A DNA stretch of 64,000 nucleotides from Sorex araneus (Eukaryota; Chordata; Mammalia; Eulipotyphla; Soricidae), in assembly GCF_027595985.1 (NCBI RefSeq), contig NC_073304.1, positions 221,626,500 to 221,690,499 of the forward strand, written 5' to 3'. Made by a program: the position numbers and the translations under genes. How positions within the stretch are numbered: position 1 is the stretch's first letter; every line of letters starts with the position of its first letter. Positions 33,657 to 45,098 of this stretch are shown piece by piece. A model generated the notes under the pieces. The model was not told where the DNA came from. It did not search any database and saw only the letters and a program-made list of their open reading frames with translations.

Positions 33657-33806
33657 TGTAAAATTACTTTTGATAAAAATCAATTTTGCCTTCTGAAGTT
33701 GTTGTTACATTTTAGGACTCCAAAGGTCTGTCTTTTGTAAGGAAATAGACATATCTTTGAAGAGAAAGGAAATTCTCATTAACTATCTTCAGTCTGTCAT
33801 TTCTTT

Positions 33807-33965
33807 TTTTTTTTTTTCTTTTTGGGTCACACCCGGCGATGCACAGGAGTTACTCCTGGCTTTACACTCAGGAATCACCCTTGTCGGTGCTCAGGAAACC
33901 ATATGGGATGCTGGGAATCGAACCCGGGTCGGCACCCTACCCGCTGTGCTATCATTCCAGCCCCA
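33807..33965 (-). mobile_element. Type I SINE, young, head deletion
   Basis: Flanked by a perfect 19-bp duplication TTCAGTCTGTCATTTCTTT. About 19 bp of the head between A and B boxes is deleted (GGGTCGGCACCCTACC). Confidence 0.97.
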
Positions 33966-34019
33966 TTCAGTCTGTCATTTCTTTCTCAGACCACTTTATT
34001 CCAAGTTTCAAGGGATATT

Positions 34020-34475
34020 TAACCCTCAGAAATATTATTTTTTTTGTTGGTCATTTGTATAAATTTAGTACTTAGAAATAGTTTAAAAGCAGTGTGTGAG
34101 GGTAGTAAGTGTCTTTCAGTGCTCATAATCACGGGAGTCAGTGCTGTCTCAAAACAGTCTAAATAGTTTCTACCAAGTATGCACTTAATTGATGTTCCAC
34201 TAGCCATACCTGTGCTTTATTCTTTTAGCATCTAAATGTTTGTGCTTTTGCTTTCTGTTTCACTTAAGAGACAATCCACCTCTAAAAACAATATCTATAG
34301 TTTGTGATTACTTTTTGGCTACTTAATTTTTAGTAGAAGGCAGTATATATATTTTAATTTTTTAATTGAATCATAGATACAATTATAAAGTTGTTCATGA
34401 TTGGGTTTCAGTCCTACAGAGTTCCAACACCTTTCAGAAGGCAGTATATTGAACTCGAACCGATGTCAAGAAATT
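34020..34475. other. Intergenic, no recognisable feature
   Basis: AT-rich unique-looking DNA. Confidence 0.5.
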
Positions 34476-34482
34476 CCCCTTT

Positions 34483-34805
34483 GGGCAGGAGAGATAGTAC
34501 AGCAGGTAGAGCACTTACTTTGCTTTGCATTAAGCTGACCTGGGTTCTATCCCTGGCGTCCCATATGACCACCCAAGCCCTGTCTCTCAGTTATAATCCC
34601 TGATTGCAGAGCGAGGAGTTAGCCCTGAGCCACTGAATGTGGCCCAGAAGTACAGCAGGTAGGGCATTTGTTCGACCTGGGTTCAGTCCCCAGCACCACA
34701 TTGGGTCCCCACAGATCCAGGCCCTCTATGTGTGATTGAGCCCATGTGAAAAGCAACATCCCACCTTGTCTGTAAATGAGAGGCCAGGAGTAAGTCCTAT
34801 GGCCC
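34483..34805 (+). mobile_element. Two diverged type I SINEs head to tail
   Basis: 34483-34648 (GGCAGGAGAGATAGTACAGC; GGTTCTATCCCTGGCG) and 34650-34805 (TACAGCAGGTAGGGCATTTG; GGTTCAGTCCCCAGCAC). The second lacks its 5' start. Confidence 0.7.
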
Positions 34806-34829
34806 ACTCCCCCAAAAGAAACAAATGCC

Positions 34830-35000
34830 TTTTTTTTTTTTTTTGCGTCACACCTGGCTCTGCACAGGGGTTACTCCTGGCTCTGCACTCAGGAATTATC
34901 CCTGGCGGTGCTCAGGGGACCATATGGGATGCTGGGAATCGAACCCGGGTCGGTCGCGTGCAAGGCAAACGCCCTACCCACTGTGCTATCGCTCCAGCCC
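34830..35000 (-). mobile_element. Type I SINE, young (first of two at one site)
   Basis: Inverted copy flanked by AAATGCCTTTTT on the left and ACAAATGCCTTTTTATA on the right. Confidence 0.95.
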
Positions 35001-35018
35001 CACAAATGCCTTTTTATA

Positions 35019-35190
35019 CTTTTTTTTTTCTTTTTGGGTCACACCCAGCGATGCTCAGGGGTCACTCCTGGCTCTGCACTCAGGAATTACCCCTGGCCGA
35101 GCTCAGGGGACGATATGGGATGCTGGGAATCGAACCTGGGTCGGCCGCGTGCAAGGCAAACGCCCTACCCGTGTGCTATTATTCCAGCCC
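35019..35190 (-). mobile_element. Type I SINE, young (second of two at one site)
   Basis: Inverted copy flanked on both sides by ACAAATGCCTTTTTATA, a 17-bp duplication nested in that of its neighbour. B box intact; the head lacks CGCT near the A box. Confidence 0.95.
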
Positions 35191-35229
35191 CACAAATGCC
35201 TTTTTATAAATGGAAGGTCTTTCTGAGCT

Positions 35230-35885
35230 GTGAAGAAAAGTATCTGAAGAAAAAGATACACAATTAGTGGTCATTTGATTTGAAGGTTCCAGGTATAAAT
35301 AAATCCAGGTATAAAAATTAATTTTTTTATGTTTATAAAATCATGTATTCTCACAAAGAGTTATCACCTGAAAAATAGCAAAGCCCTTGCACCTATGTAG
35401 GGCAGAGTTTGGAAGTAAAATTGAAACTCACCTTCATATCATAATCTGTAGTAATTCACGGACACCATCAAACTTCGAATTTGAGATTGAATTGAGTACT
35501 TGTCACTTGTTCTGACCACACATCATGGAGAGTTTAAAGATTTTATTATCCATAATGTAGTTGTGTTTTTTATAATGTGTGTTTGGTCATGCACAGTCCA
35601 AGTTAATATTATCAATTTTTTCAAGATGTTTTAGCCAGTGATTAATAATTTTACATTACTATTAATGGTATCAAATATTTCAGCGAAGCAATCCATAGCC
35701 TTCCAAAATCCAGGAGTGCAAATGAAAGAAAGTTTTCCTATGTAAAATACCTACGGAAATAATAGGAGTTCTATGTTTCAGGATTGGCTGGTTGAACCAT
35801 CAAAACATTTTGTTATATACTTCCAAGATTGGGGGGAAATTTCTTTTAATTGTAATTTCAATTGTGTTTTCTTTAATAAATCTCT
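35230..35885. other. Intergenic, no recognisable feature
   Basis: AT-rich, no SINE, no convincing exon. Confidence 0.5.
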
Positions 35886-35889
35886 TACA

Positions 35890-36055
35890 GGACCCAAGAA
35901 ATAGTACAGCGAGTAAGGCGCTTGCCTTGCACATTGCCAACCTGGGTTCAATTCCTGGAACCCCACATGGTCCCCCTAGCCCTGTTAAGAGTGATCCCTG
36001 AGCACAGAGCCAGGAGTAAGCTCTGAAGACAGCCGGGTGTGACCAAAATAAACCC
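35890..36055 (+). mobile_element. Type I SINE, diverged
   Basis: GGACCCAAGAAATAGTACAGC head, GGTTCAATTCCTGG, tail GACCAAAATAAACCC. Confidence 0.82.
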
Positions 36056-36059
36056 AAAT

Positions 36060-36570
36060 CTATTATAAAAGTCTCTATCTTAGGCACTAGGCATTAGATA
36101 TGCTTAGCATATTGATACTAAAAATGTTAGCTAGGACTTTGAACATTTTTACCAGCAATCTAATATGTGGTATGCAGCCTGAATCTTGTATGAAGAGCTA
36201 AGGGATTATCCACTTTAGTGCCAAAGATCAATTGCCGATTTTCTGTACAGCTGGTGTCAGACTTTATGATAGGGACAGGCTCTGTGCTCCGGGCCTTGTC
36301 CCTAGAGATTTTGTCTGTTTCAAATGTTTTGTCAGTTCCAAATACAGTTGAGAAGATTTATTTGTGGTCTGTGCATCTTTTTCCAAAACTTGAAAAGTCA
36401 GCTGCCAGGAAATGTCAAAATGAGGATTTTTGCCCTATTCTTTGTATGAAATAGCACTCAGGAGCTGAATAGTTTATACAGAGAACTTGATCCTAAAATC
36501 TCTTCTCATACGTTCATCTGTAAGTTGATCTCAGTGGGAATGTATGTGCAGGAAATTTTAGAAGTTTGGG
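36060..36570. other. Intergenic, no recognisable feature
   Basis: Unique-looking sequence without exon evidence. Confidence 0.5.
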
Positions 36571-36589
36571 CTTAAACGATAGCCTTTTT

Positions 36590-36700
36590 TGTGGAGCACA
36601 TGCCTTGGCATCTGTGAGGCCCGAGGTTCAGTCCTGGCTGCCTGAGCCCGCTAAGCACCCCTGGGTGTGGCCCTGCTTGCCCCCCTCACCCCAGGATGGC
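36590..36700 (+). mobile_element. Type I SINE, old
   Basis: GAGCACATGCCTTGGCATC, GAGGTTCAGTCCTGGCTGCC and CTGGGTGTGGCCC remain. Confidence 0.55.
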
Positions 36701-36720
36701 CACAACAATGAAAGGAAGTG

Positions 36721-36898
36721 AGGGACTGGAGCGGTAGTACAGCGAGCAGGGTGTTTGCCTTGCATTTGGCCGACCCGGGTTCGATTCCCAGCATCCCATA
36801 TGGTCCCCTGAGCACCGCCAGGAGTGAGTCCTGAGTGCAGAGCCAGGAGTAACCCCTGAGCATCGCCGAGTGTGACCCAAAAAGGAGAAAAAGAAGAA
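36721..36898 (+). mobile_element. Type I SINE
   Basis: Near-perfect: GGACTGGAGCGGTAGTACAGC, GGTTCGATTCCCAGCATCCC, GACCCAAAAAGG tail. Confidence 0.95.
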
Positions 36899-36899
36899 A

Positions 36900-37478
36900 G
36901 GAGCTCAGCCTCAGTGAGTCCTCTGAGGTTGCTGTGTTAAAAGTAGATGAGTGTATTTGTGGCAACATAATCTGGGGAGGGCAGGTAGGTGGCCTCGGGA
37001 GAGAGGAGGGGAAGGCTGTGAGGTCGGAAACAGACCCTGTCTCTGGCCCCCTTTGCTTCTTCAGGCCTTTCCTCCAAAAGGATTAATTTCTATCAGGACT
37101 GTTTCCACAGACACCGTCCAGCCTCCTGGGAAGAGAAGAGTGGCAGAGGGCCGAGCGGAACGCTGCATCACTGCAGCAGTGCCCTCTGTCCCCCACGGAC
37201 ACAGGACAGCGGACTGGCCGGTCGCACAGCCCACCTCAGCCACAGGCAGCTGTCCAGACAACCCTGTTTGGTAGTGAGCGTGTGCGCTGCCTGTTTGGAG
37301 AGTGGATTCTTTGGTAGGTTTGCCGTCTGGATAGACTGATAGCTGGGAGGGAATTGATATCAAACTTACACTTTGTATTGCTTGTAAAACAGTTTATAGA
37401 ACTAGATTTTAAGAGTTTATATCCATCTCAATAGACACGTTTAGGGTCTGCCTCTTAGTTATTCCAGATTGGAGCCAG
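36900..37478. other. Intergenic, unique, higher GC
   Basis: First clearly GC-richer non-repetitive block after GJC1. No splice-bounded exon could be supported. Confidence 0.45.
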
Positions 37479-37491
37479 GTAGCACAGGCCG

Positions 37492-37730
37492 TGGACTGAA
37501 TCAGCCATAGCATAGCGGGGAGGGCGTTTGCCTTGCATGTGGCCGACCCGGATTCGATTCCTCAGTCCCTCTCGGAGAGCCTGGCAAGCTATCGAGAGTA
37601 CGCTGCCCATACAGCAGAGCCTGGCAGGCTACCCGTGGAGTATTTGATATACCAAAAATAGTAACAAGTCCCATAATGGAGATGTTACTGGTGCCCACTG
37701 GAGCAAATCCAGGGACAATAGTGCTACAGT
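37492..37730 (+). mobile_element. Type II SINE
   Basis: Shared head, type II body (CTCTCGGAGAGCCTGGCAAG; CATAATGGAGATGTTACTGG), end GTGCTACAGT. Perfect 12-bp duplication GTAGCACAGGCC at 37480-37491 and 37731-37742. Confidence 0.94.
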
Positions 37731-37984
37731 GTAGCACAGGCCTGAAGAGCTAGAGGCTTGCTGAGGGCACTTGAGGACTGCATTGGAGTTCCCCAGGCTC
37801 CACCTAGTAGCCGTTGCTCTTGTTCTAGGGAAATATGCAGAAGCTGCTGCTCGGGCTTCCCCCCAGGTGGAGGGGAGAAGAGAGATTCATCCTTGTGAAG
37901 GCTGTAATGTGCTACAGCAGTTTCCCCAAAGATGACCGTTGTATCATTTATATAAGATGCCACCATAACTGTAGATTCTTTTGT

Positions 37985-38150
37985 TTGTTTTGGGGGCCCC
38001 TTCCAGTGATGCTTCGGGCTTACTCCTGGCTCTGCGCTCGTGGATCACTTCTGGTGGTGCTTGGGGCACTATATGGGATGTCAGGGATCCAATCCCGGCT
38101 GGCCTCATGAAAGGCAAACGTTCTAGGTACAATATTATCTCTCCAGCCCT
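37985..38150 (-). mobile_element. Type I SINE, diverged
   Basis: GGGGGCCCCTTCCAGTGATGC to TTATCTCTCCAGCCC. Confidence 0.78.
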
Positions 38151-38429
38151 CTGGGGCTTTTGAGGGGAGCAGGGTCTGGGAGCCCCACAGGCAAGTCTCA
38201 GCCAACTGGGCCATTCGTTTAGTACAAGTGCTCCGCAGGGCCCACAGGGTCCAGATACCCAGGCCAGCCTGGCAGTTCTGGAAGCTTCCAACGCTCAAGG
38301 ACCATGTGGTGCTAGACATTAAACCTGGGTTGGTCATGAGCCAGGCATTGCCCAAACATCTGTACTCTATCCCAGCCCCTTTGGGTGGCCCTCTGTCCTT
38401 CCTTTCCCTCCCTTTCTCTGTCCCTCCCT

Positions 38430-38560
38430 GCACTCAGGGCTTATGCCTGGCTCTGTGCTCAGCTCCTACTGGGGCTTAGGGGACCATATGGGGTACCAGG
38501 AATTGAACCCCGTTAGCCACATACAACGCAGGCACCCTACTGCACTGTCTCTCTTGCCTG
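38430..38560 (-). mobile_element. Type I SINE, old
   Basis: CACTCAGGGCTTATGCCTGG, GGGACCATATGGGGTACC and CACTGTCTCTCTTGCC. Confidence 0.65.
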
Positions 38561-38564
38561 AGGA

Positions 38565-39655
38565 CCGTTTCGCTTTGGGGAAGGAAATCACTTCAGGTGA
38601 GAGCTAGCGTCAAAGGGGAAAGAATTATTTTTTTATCTGTTTGGAGACAGGTTAAACCACTCTCTGGAGTGAGAGTCCAGTGCAGAATTCGGAGACTCAC
38701 CAGGATGGGTGAAACCATGAATTACTCGGGGCATGGCTGGGCAGGGGACTGTTAGGAAAAGTGTGACATTCCTAAGTTTCCAGGCAGCCTGATGTGGATC
38801 CAGGCCGCCTGTGAGTGACTGAGCCCTTGAGAAACACCTTCCCGCCTTGCGTGTAAATGAGAGTCCGTGTCATGACTGAGGGTGCCTCCACCCTGCGTGT
38901 AGCAGCATCCTAGAGGAATGTATGAAGAGAAAACAGCACAGGATTGTGAAACAGCAGGGAAGGGAAGGGGGACGTGGTGACAGGCTTCCGTTTCTCCTGT
39001 CCCCTCAGCCCTGCACACGCGCCTGACATTAACTAGCTCTGGCTCTACGCCAGAGCAGGAGGCCGTGAAGGAAAACCGAAGTTCGCTCCTAGTGCCTTCA
39101 GGGAAGACGGAGCCTCCAAACTGCGCTGTCCGCTCTCGACTCTCGGTGTCCTCTCCGAGGCCAGGCCAGCTGACAGCCTTCAACTCCGGGCAAGACAGCG
39201 GAGCAACTGTTGATAACCAGCGTCAGTGCATGGCCAGTGACCTGAAGGGGCCCTGCCCGCGGGAGAGAGCCGCACAGACGAGATAGGGGTTGTCTCCGTT
39301 TTATTTTTGGTCTGTGTATTCTTGTGGAAACAAAATTTTATCTTTGCCTAGGGAACACTGAAAGGCATTGACAGAGCTCCGCTGGCCTGGCCCATTTTTG
39401 GAAAGCAAGTGGCAGCTGTGGCCGTGCCCAGCAGGCGGAGGCTGGTACAGAGTCTGCCCAGGCGCCGCCCAGAGCAGCGCGGGCCTCGGCCTCTGGCTGC
39501 CGGCTGGCCCACCCATGGAGTGGGGCTTCCAGGGGGCTGAGGCTGTGGTCCAGGTGGTGAGTCCCACCCTGAGTTTGACCCCCGTTGCCACAGGCCCACT
39601 CTCCCCCGGCGTTGTTGGTGAGGGTGGTTTAGTGCCTGGATTGGTTCGAAGGAAA
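38565..39655. other. SINE-free intergenic segment
   Basis: 1.1 kb without recognisable repeats. Open frames exist on both strands but lack gene structure. Confidence 0.45.
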
Positions 39656-39659
39656 TCGC

Positions 39660-39828
39660 CAGGGAAGGAGCAGAGATTGTCCAGCAAGTAAGACACTTGC
39701 TTTGCACACAGCCAGGTTCAACCCTGCCACCACCTACGGGCCCCCAAACCTTTCCAGGAGCGACCTCTGAGCACAGAGCCAGGAGCAAGTCATGAGTACA
39801 GCAAGGTGTGGTCAAAAAAATAGACGGA
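39660..39828 (+). mobile_element. Type I SINE, diverged
   Basis: AGGAGCAGAGATTGTCCAGC head to GGTGTGGTCAAAAAAATAG tail. Confidence 0.75.
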
Positions 39829-39844
39829 AGGGAGAGCTCATACT

Positions 39845-40072
39845 GGGCTGGAGCACGGGCTTGGCACGAGGGAGGCCAGAGGTTCCGTCCCTAACACCGC
39901 ATGGTCCCCGAAACACTGAGGAACCTCTAAGCATCGCCAGATGCCAAAAACCAACCAGAAGAGGGTAGCGGGGGCCGGGGAAATGACTCAAAGGGCTGGA
40001 TTGTATTTTTGCCAGGTTTGATCTCTAGCAACAGCTGGTCCTCTGGGCACCGCTGGGTATGTGGCCCCAGAT
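39845..40072 (+). mobile_element. Two old shortened type I SINEs
   Basis: 39845-39955 (GGGCTGGAGCACGGGCTTGG; GCCAAAAACC) and 39972-40072 (GGGGCCGGGGAAATGACTC; GGGTATGTGGCCCC). Confidence 0.55.
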
Positions 40073-40337
40073 GTAGCTTTTAGTGGCCGTGGCCCTGGGA
40101 ACAGTAAGTGCAGATGGTCAGTGAATTATTTTCATCCCTTTTGGATGGGAAGTAGGGCTTCAGGGTGTGGGCGGACAGTCGTGACTGCTGCTCCGTCCCA
40201 GCGGGCTGTGGGCTGAGAAGGGCAGCTGTGTGTGCTGGCGCCGCCAGTCCCTTGCTCTAGCTCACCACCAGGAGACCACGCGCACCACGCAAGCCACCAC
40301 TTCAGAATAGCTGCAGGGGCCTAGAAAGTGGCTCTGA

Positions 40338-40507
40338 GGGGCTGGAGCACAGCGGGTGGGGCATTTGCCTTGCACGCGGCCGACCCAGGTTCGATTCCCA
40401 GCATCCCATATGGTCCCTTGAGCACCGCCAGGGGTAATTCCTGAGTGCAGAGCCAGGAGTGACCCCTGTGCATTGCCAGGTGTGACCCAAAAAAGAAAAA
40501 AAAAAAA
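40338..40507 (+). mobile_element. Type I SINE, A box truncated
   Basis: Young copy reading GGGGCTGGAGCACAGCGGG: six bases (CGATAG) are missing at the A box, which should cripple pol III transcription. Flanked by AAAGTGGCTC(T/A)GAG. Confidence 0.94.
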
Positions 40508-40984
40508 GTGGCTCAGAGAAGGCTGCTGGGTGCTCGGCATCGGTACGAGCTAATGCACAGCTGTGTGGGTGTCCTCAGGAGCCGAGCAACAGTGACCAGC
40601 TAGTGCTAGTACATGGCAGAGCACCTGGTTCTGCAGGGGCAGTCGGGCTAGCTAACCTCCGTGAGCCTGGGATTCCCAGAAAAAAGCAGGGTGCCTGGTT
40701 ATGCCGAAAAAGAAAAATTCAGCATTTTCTTTTATTCCTGTCCATAGTGATTATATTGCACAGGGTGTATTTACATATATTTTTTAGGTTCTGTTTATCC
40801 AGTATTCCAATATAACAGTGTCCTATATTTTTATTTGCTAAAACTGGCAGCTCTACCCCGATTCAGCTCAGGCACGAGCGGTGAGGTTTGGTTACAGAGA
40901 GGATGGAAAAGGCTTTAGTCAACTCGTAGGAAAGTGGTGAGTATAAACTAGACGCTGCCTGCGCCCCTCCACAGTCTTGTGGGG

Positions 40985-41050
40985 CGGGGAGATAGTACAG
41001 CAGTTAGGGTGAAAGTTCCCCCAGCCAGGGTTTGAGTCCCAGCCCTGCTG
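40985..41050 (+). mobile_element. Type I SINE head fragment
   Basis: GGGGAGATAGTACAGCAGTTAGGG and GGGTTTGAGTCCCAGCCC, then unrelated sequence. Confidence 0.5.
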
Positions 41051-41197
41051 TAGCACCTAAACAGCAGTGCATTCTCGGAACCTGAGAATTGGCAGTAGAG
41101 TTCCCAGACCTCTTGAGCACCTCTTGGGAGACACCCCTCCCTCCCCCGCAAAATCTATCAGTGCTTCTGATTCCATATCCAGAAGAACTGAAAATAG

Positions 41198-41369
41198 GAG
41201 CTGGAGTGATAGCACAGCGGGTAGGGCGTTTGCCTTGCACATGGCCAACCCAGGTTCAATCCAGCGTCCCATATGGTCCCCTGAGCACTGCCAGGAGTGA
41301 TTCCTGAGTGTAGGGCCAGGAGTAACCTCTGAGCATTGCTGAGTGTGACACGGAAAGTAAAAAAAAATA
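41198..41369 (+). mobile_element. Type I SINE
   Basis: GAGCTGGAGTGATAGCACAGC; B-box part shortened to GGTTCAATCCAGCG; tail GACACGGAAAGT plus A. Confidence 0.92.
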
Positions 41370-41518
41370 TAATAACTGAAAGCAGAGTCATCTAGGTGTT
41401 TAGATGCCTGTTACAATAGTGAAGAGGTACAAACAGCCTGATATCCTCTATTAGGCAAGTGACTCAGATGTGGTTGATTACATACAATGCACTATATAAT
41501 CCAGCCTTTAAAAATAAA

Positions 41519-41672
41519 GGGGCTGGAGTGATAGCACAGTGGGTAGGGCGTTTGCCTTGCACTCGGCCAACCCAGGTTCTATTTCCAGTATCCCATATGG
41601 TCTCCTGAGCATCGCCAGGAGTAACCCCTGTGCATCGCCAGGTGTGACCCAAAAAGCAAAATAAATAAAAAT
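41519..41672 (+). mobile_element. Type I SINE, internal deletion
   Basis: GGGGCTGGAGTGATAGCACAG. Deleted between CGCCAGGAGTAA and CCCCTGTGC, a likely deletion between the two AGGAGTAA repeats of the body. AAAATAAAGGGG-like flanks. Confidence 0.9.
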
Positions 41673-41702
41673 AAAAGGGGGTGTCACTGGGTGAACTTTT
41701 TG

Positions 41703-41884
41703 ATTTTTTTTTTTTTTTGCTTTTTTGGGTCACACCCAGCGATGCACAGGGGTCACTCCTGGCTCATGCACTCAGGAATTACTCCTGGCGGTGCTCGGGG
41801 GACCATATGGGATGCTGGGATTCGAACCCGGGTCGGCCACGTGCAAGGCAAACGCCCTACCCGCTGTGCTATCACTCCAGCCCC
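41703..41884 (-). mobile_element. Type I SINE, young
   Basis: Complete inverted copy flanked by a perfect 16-bp duplication CTGGGTGAACTTTTTG. Confidence 0.97.
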
Positions 41885-42117
41885 CTGGGTGAACTTTTTG
41901 GACCATCTGTGGACTACCACAAAACCCAGGTCAACCATATACAAAGCAAGCTGTACTACCTATTCAGTCTTTGAGCATGTGCTAAATAAAACAGGTCTGT
42001 CAAATGATGAGGACAGGGTGATTCCACTTCTAGGAGAGATCTGAAGTCCACATAATGGAAACAAATCAGAAAGGTGATTGCCAGGGACTGGGGAAGTGAG
42101 TGTTCACAGTAAGTTTG

Positions 42118-42262
42118 TAGTGGGGTAGAGAGGTACTGCCGCAGGTGGGGCATGTGCCTTGTACACAGCTGAGCTGGGTGCCACTCCCAGCACCATATAT
42201 GGTCCCCCCGAGCACAGAGCCAGAAGTAAGCCCTGAGCACTTAGGGTGGGCGGGAGTGGGGG
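42118..42262 (+). mobile_element. Type I SINE, diverged
   Basis: GGGGTAGAGAGGTACTGCCGC head, ACTCCCAGCACCATATATGG, GAAGTAAGCCCTGAGCAC. Confidence 0.7.
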
Positions 42263-42264
42263 AA

Positions 42265-43310
42265 GTATAAAAAAAAACCTACCAAAAGTATTAAATGTTC
42301 GAAAAATAAATCCCCCTTCTCCCCTACTTCCTCTCCCCCAGTGGCCCATTTTTGTGAATTCTAAATCCACAGATTTCTCCTAAGCATGGGTCAACCTAGA
42401 ACCTTCTCCAATGTGCTTCCTCACTTCCTGTGTCTCAGAGTGCTGCACAGGCCCAGATGTGCAGACCAGCTGTGCTTTCGCTGCTCGCAACACTGTTGCC
42501 CTGGCGTAGCCCGGTCTAGGTGAGCGGTTCCCTCAGAGTGAATTTGCAGCACCCAAGAGGAGAGAGCAAGGTGGCGGGGAGAAGGTGCAGATGCCCCACG
42601 AGCAGGCCCTGCATGCGGGAAGCCTGTGTGGGTCCCCAGCACCTCGGGATGTAGCCCCCCCAAAAAACAAGACTACATAGATGGTAAAGGGTGGTCGCAG
42701 GGTCCCTCCAGCCAGTGCCGTCTCGTATCTTCATGTGATGCATCCTCGGAACAAGGACCATTTTGTTTTGGCACCTTCCTTAAAACAGTTGGGGCACAGT
42801 TGGGCTATTCCCTGCTTGGGGTTTGGGGCACAGTTGGGCTATTCTCTGCTTGGCACTTGGGGGCCCAGGTGATGCTGGGGGTGGAACCTGGGGTTCCCAC
42901 AGGCAAAGCAGGTACTCTGGCCCTTTGAACCATCTCCCTGGCACATCGAAAGTCATTTTGTGTTTCACCCAGTTAACGCTATCCATTTCAGTACCTACAC
43001 ACAGGCCTGGGCCCGTCCTGGTAAGAGGAAGGTGAGGGAGTGTGGAGTGAGTATGCTTCGCTGATGCCCGGTGATCTTCCCGACTCGCCTGGAAGTTAGA
43101 TTTCCTCTCCAGGGCGGGACTTGGCCCAGCGTGCTCTGGCTCGGGCCCGGAGCCCGGCGCCTGGTTTCTGCTGGGAGAAGCTTTCAGAGGGATGTGGGTG
43201 CACAGGGGAAGGTCTGGGATGCCCATGAGGACAGCTAGACAAAGGGTCAGTAGCCTGAGGAGGCGGAGGCTGGACATAGGGAGGACGGTGACTGACCCAG
43301 GATGTTTCCG
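42265..43310. other. Intergenic, GC-rich, mostly unique
   Basis: Holds a 2x tandem repeat near 42788-42853 (GGGGCACAGTTGGGCTATTC each) and a SINE scrap after it (GATGCTGGGGGTGGAACC). No gene structure. Confidence 0.45.
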
Positions 43311-43324
43311 GAGAGAATTGTGGG

Positions 43325-43432
43325 GGCGGGGTCACATCTGCAGTGCTCTCGGGCTAGTCCTAGCTCTGTGCTCAGGGACCCCTCCTGGCAGTGCTTGCGG
43401 GACTGTAGGAGGTGCCCGTGTCAGTGGAATAC
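43325..43432 (-). mobile_element. Type I SINE fragment, old
   Basis: GGGGTCACATCTGCAGTGCTC, GCTCAGGGACCCCTCCTGGC; head lost. Confidence 0.5.
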
Positions 43433-43542
43433 ATGTCATGTGCCTGAACCTCTGTCCTACTCGGCCCCGAAATTGTTTTCTTACATGGTTTTTCATTATT
43501 GTCGGAATTTACAGAGACAAAGATGGGTGTGTTGTTTTTCTA

Positions 43543-43700
43543 AATGTTTGGGCTACACCAGGTGGTGCTCAGGGCTTACTCCTGGCTCTGTGCTCAGGAA
43601 TCACACCTGGTGGTGTTCAAGGGACTGTAAGAGATTGAACTAGAATCATCCATATATAAGACAAGTGGCCTGTCTACTGTACTTTATCTCTGGCTCCCAT
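43543..43700 (-). mobile_element. Type I SINE, diverged
   Basis: GGGCTACACCAGGTGGTGC to CTTTATCTCTGGCTCCC. Confidence 0.75.
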
Positions 43701-43732
43701 ACACGGATGTTTCTTACTTCCCTCTTTTTTTT

Positions 43733-43917
43733 TTAAGTTTATTATTTTATTTATTTTGGGGGGTCACACCCAGCGATGCACAGGGATTACTCCTGGCTCA
43801 TGCACTCAGGAATTACTCCTGGCAGTGCTCGGGGGACCATATGGGATGCTGGGAATCGAACCTGGGTCGTCCGGGTGCAAGGCAAACACGCTACCCGCTG
43901 TGCTATTGCTCCAGCCC
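43733..43917 (-). mobile_element. Type I SINE, young
   Basis: Inverted copy with a T/A-rich tail and intact body; TTACTT(C/T)CCTCTT flanks it. Confidence 0.94.
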
Positions 43918-43996
43918 CTTTACTTTCCTCTTATCTTCTGATTCTGCAGTTGTCAGAATAAGTCAGATTTTAGTTCCCTTTTAATGACACAGATCC

Positions 43997-44098
43997 TCCT
44001 TCCTTCCGTCCCTCCCGCTTCCTTCCTTCCTTCCTTCCTTCCTTCCTTCCTTCCTTCCTTCCTTCCTTCCTTCCTTCCTTCCTTCCTTCCTTCCTTCC
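43997..44098. repeat. (CTTC)n microsatellite
   Basis: About 20 CTTC units after a few variant units. Confidence 0.98.
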
Positions 44099-44190
44099 AT
44101 TTTTGGACCACACCCAGTGGTGCTCAGGGGCCACTCCCCGCTATGTACCTGGGTGACCATGTGGAGACCCCAACCCAACCCTTCTGATTC
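44099..44190 (-). mobile_element. Type I SINE fragment
   Basis: TTTTTGGACCACACCCAGTGG start directly after the CTTC tract, body shortened. The microsatellite probably grew from its oligo-T tail. Confidence 0.6.
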
Positions 44191-44644
44191 TTTCACCTTA
44201 AGAGACTGACTGTCCCAGCTGCCCCAGCTGGCCAATAAAGTAAACACTAACTTTTGGGCGCTTATGAAGCCCTAGGAAAAGGGCCGAGCCCTGGAGAGGA
44301 GCTTGTGATGGACCAGCAGAGACTTTCCTCAAGGCTCTGCTGTCTGGGCTGCGGGACGGGAACCTGACTGGGCGGCAAGCAGAGTCCCCAACAGCACCCC
44401 TAGGGCTGCGTGGGGACACCCCTACGCGAGAGGCAGAGGCAGAGCCGGTGAACAGGCTCCCGGGTGCCTTTCCCTGAGCTCCACCCACCGCTTCCCTCTC
44501 TGTGAATAGGGCCTGCCCCTCCCCCCAGTGTTCCCAGGCTCTGTGGAGAGAGGGGGCCTGGAGCTGATTCCTCTGATGCCTCCGGAAGTGCTGATGGTGG
44601 GGGCAGCAGGGGACCAGGACACTCATCCCCGTTTGGGAGGAGGG

Positions 44645-44812
44645 GCTTTTTATGGGCCATACCTGGCAGTGCTCAGGGCTTACTCCTGGCTTTGCATTCA
44701 GGAATTACTCCTGGCTGTGCTCCAGGGACCTGGCGGATGCAGAGGATTGAACCTAGGAGGGCCGTGTGCAAGGCCAATGCCCTACCCGCAGGGCTGTCGC
44801 TCTGACCCGCTT
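44645..44812 (-). mobile_element. Type I SINE, diverged
   Basis: TTTTTATGGGCCATACCTGGC to CTGTCGCTCTGACCC. Confidence 0.8.
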
Positions 44813-45098
44813 ACCCCCATTCTTGCCACGGCAGTGTCAGGCACAGCTTCCTGCTGTGCACATGCCAGGGGATACATCTCTAAGGGAATGGTTTTGTGTC
44901 TACCCCAAAGATCACTGAGACCCAGGCTGAAGCCCAGTTCCCCAGGACAGCCCGAGAGCTGGTGCTTGGGAACCACGCGATGCAGAGACTCTCACTGGGT
45001 TGCCAGGAGGCAAGGCAAGCGTCTTAACCCTTAGCAAGTAAGGGGTCCTATTTTTTCACCCCTTACTTACATTTTTTTAGTCTCTGCGTGGCAGTGCT

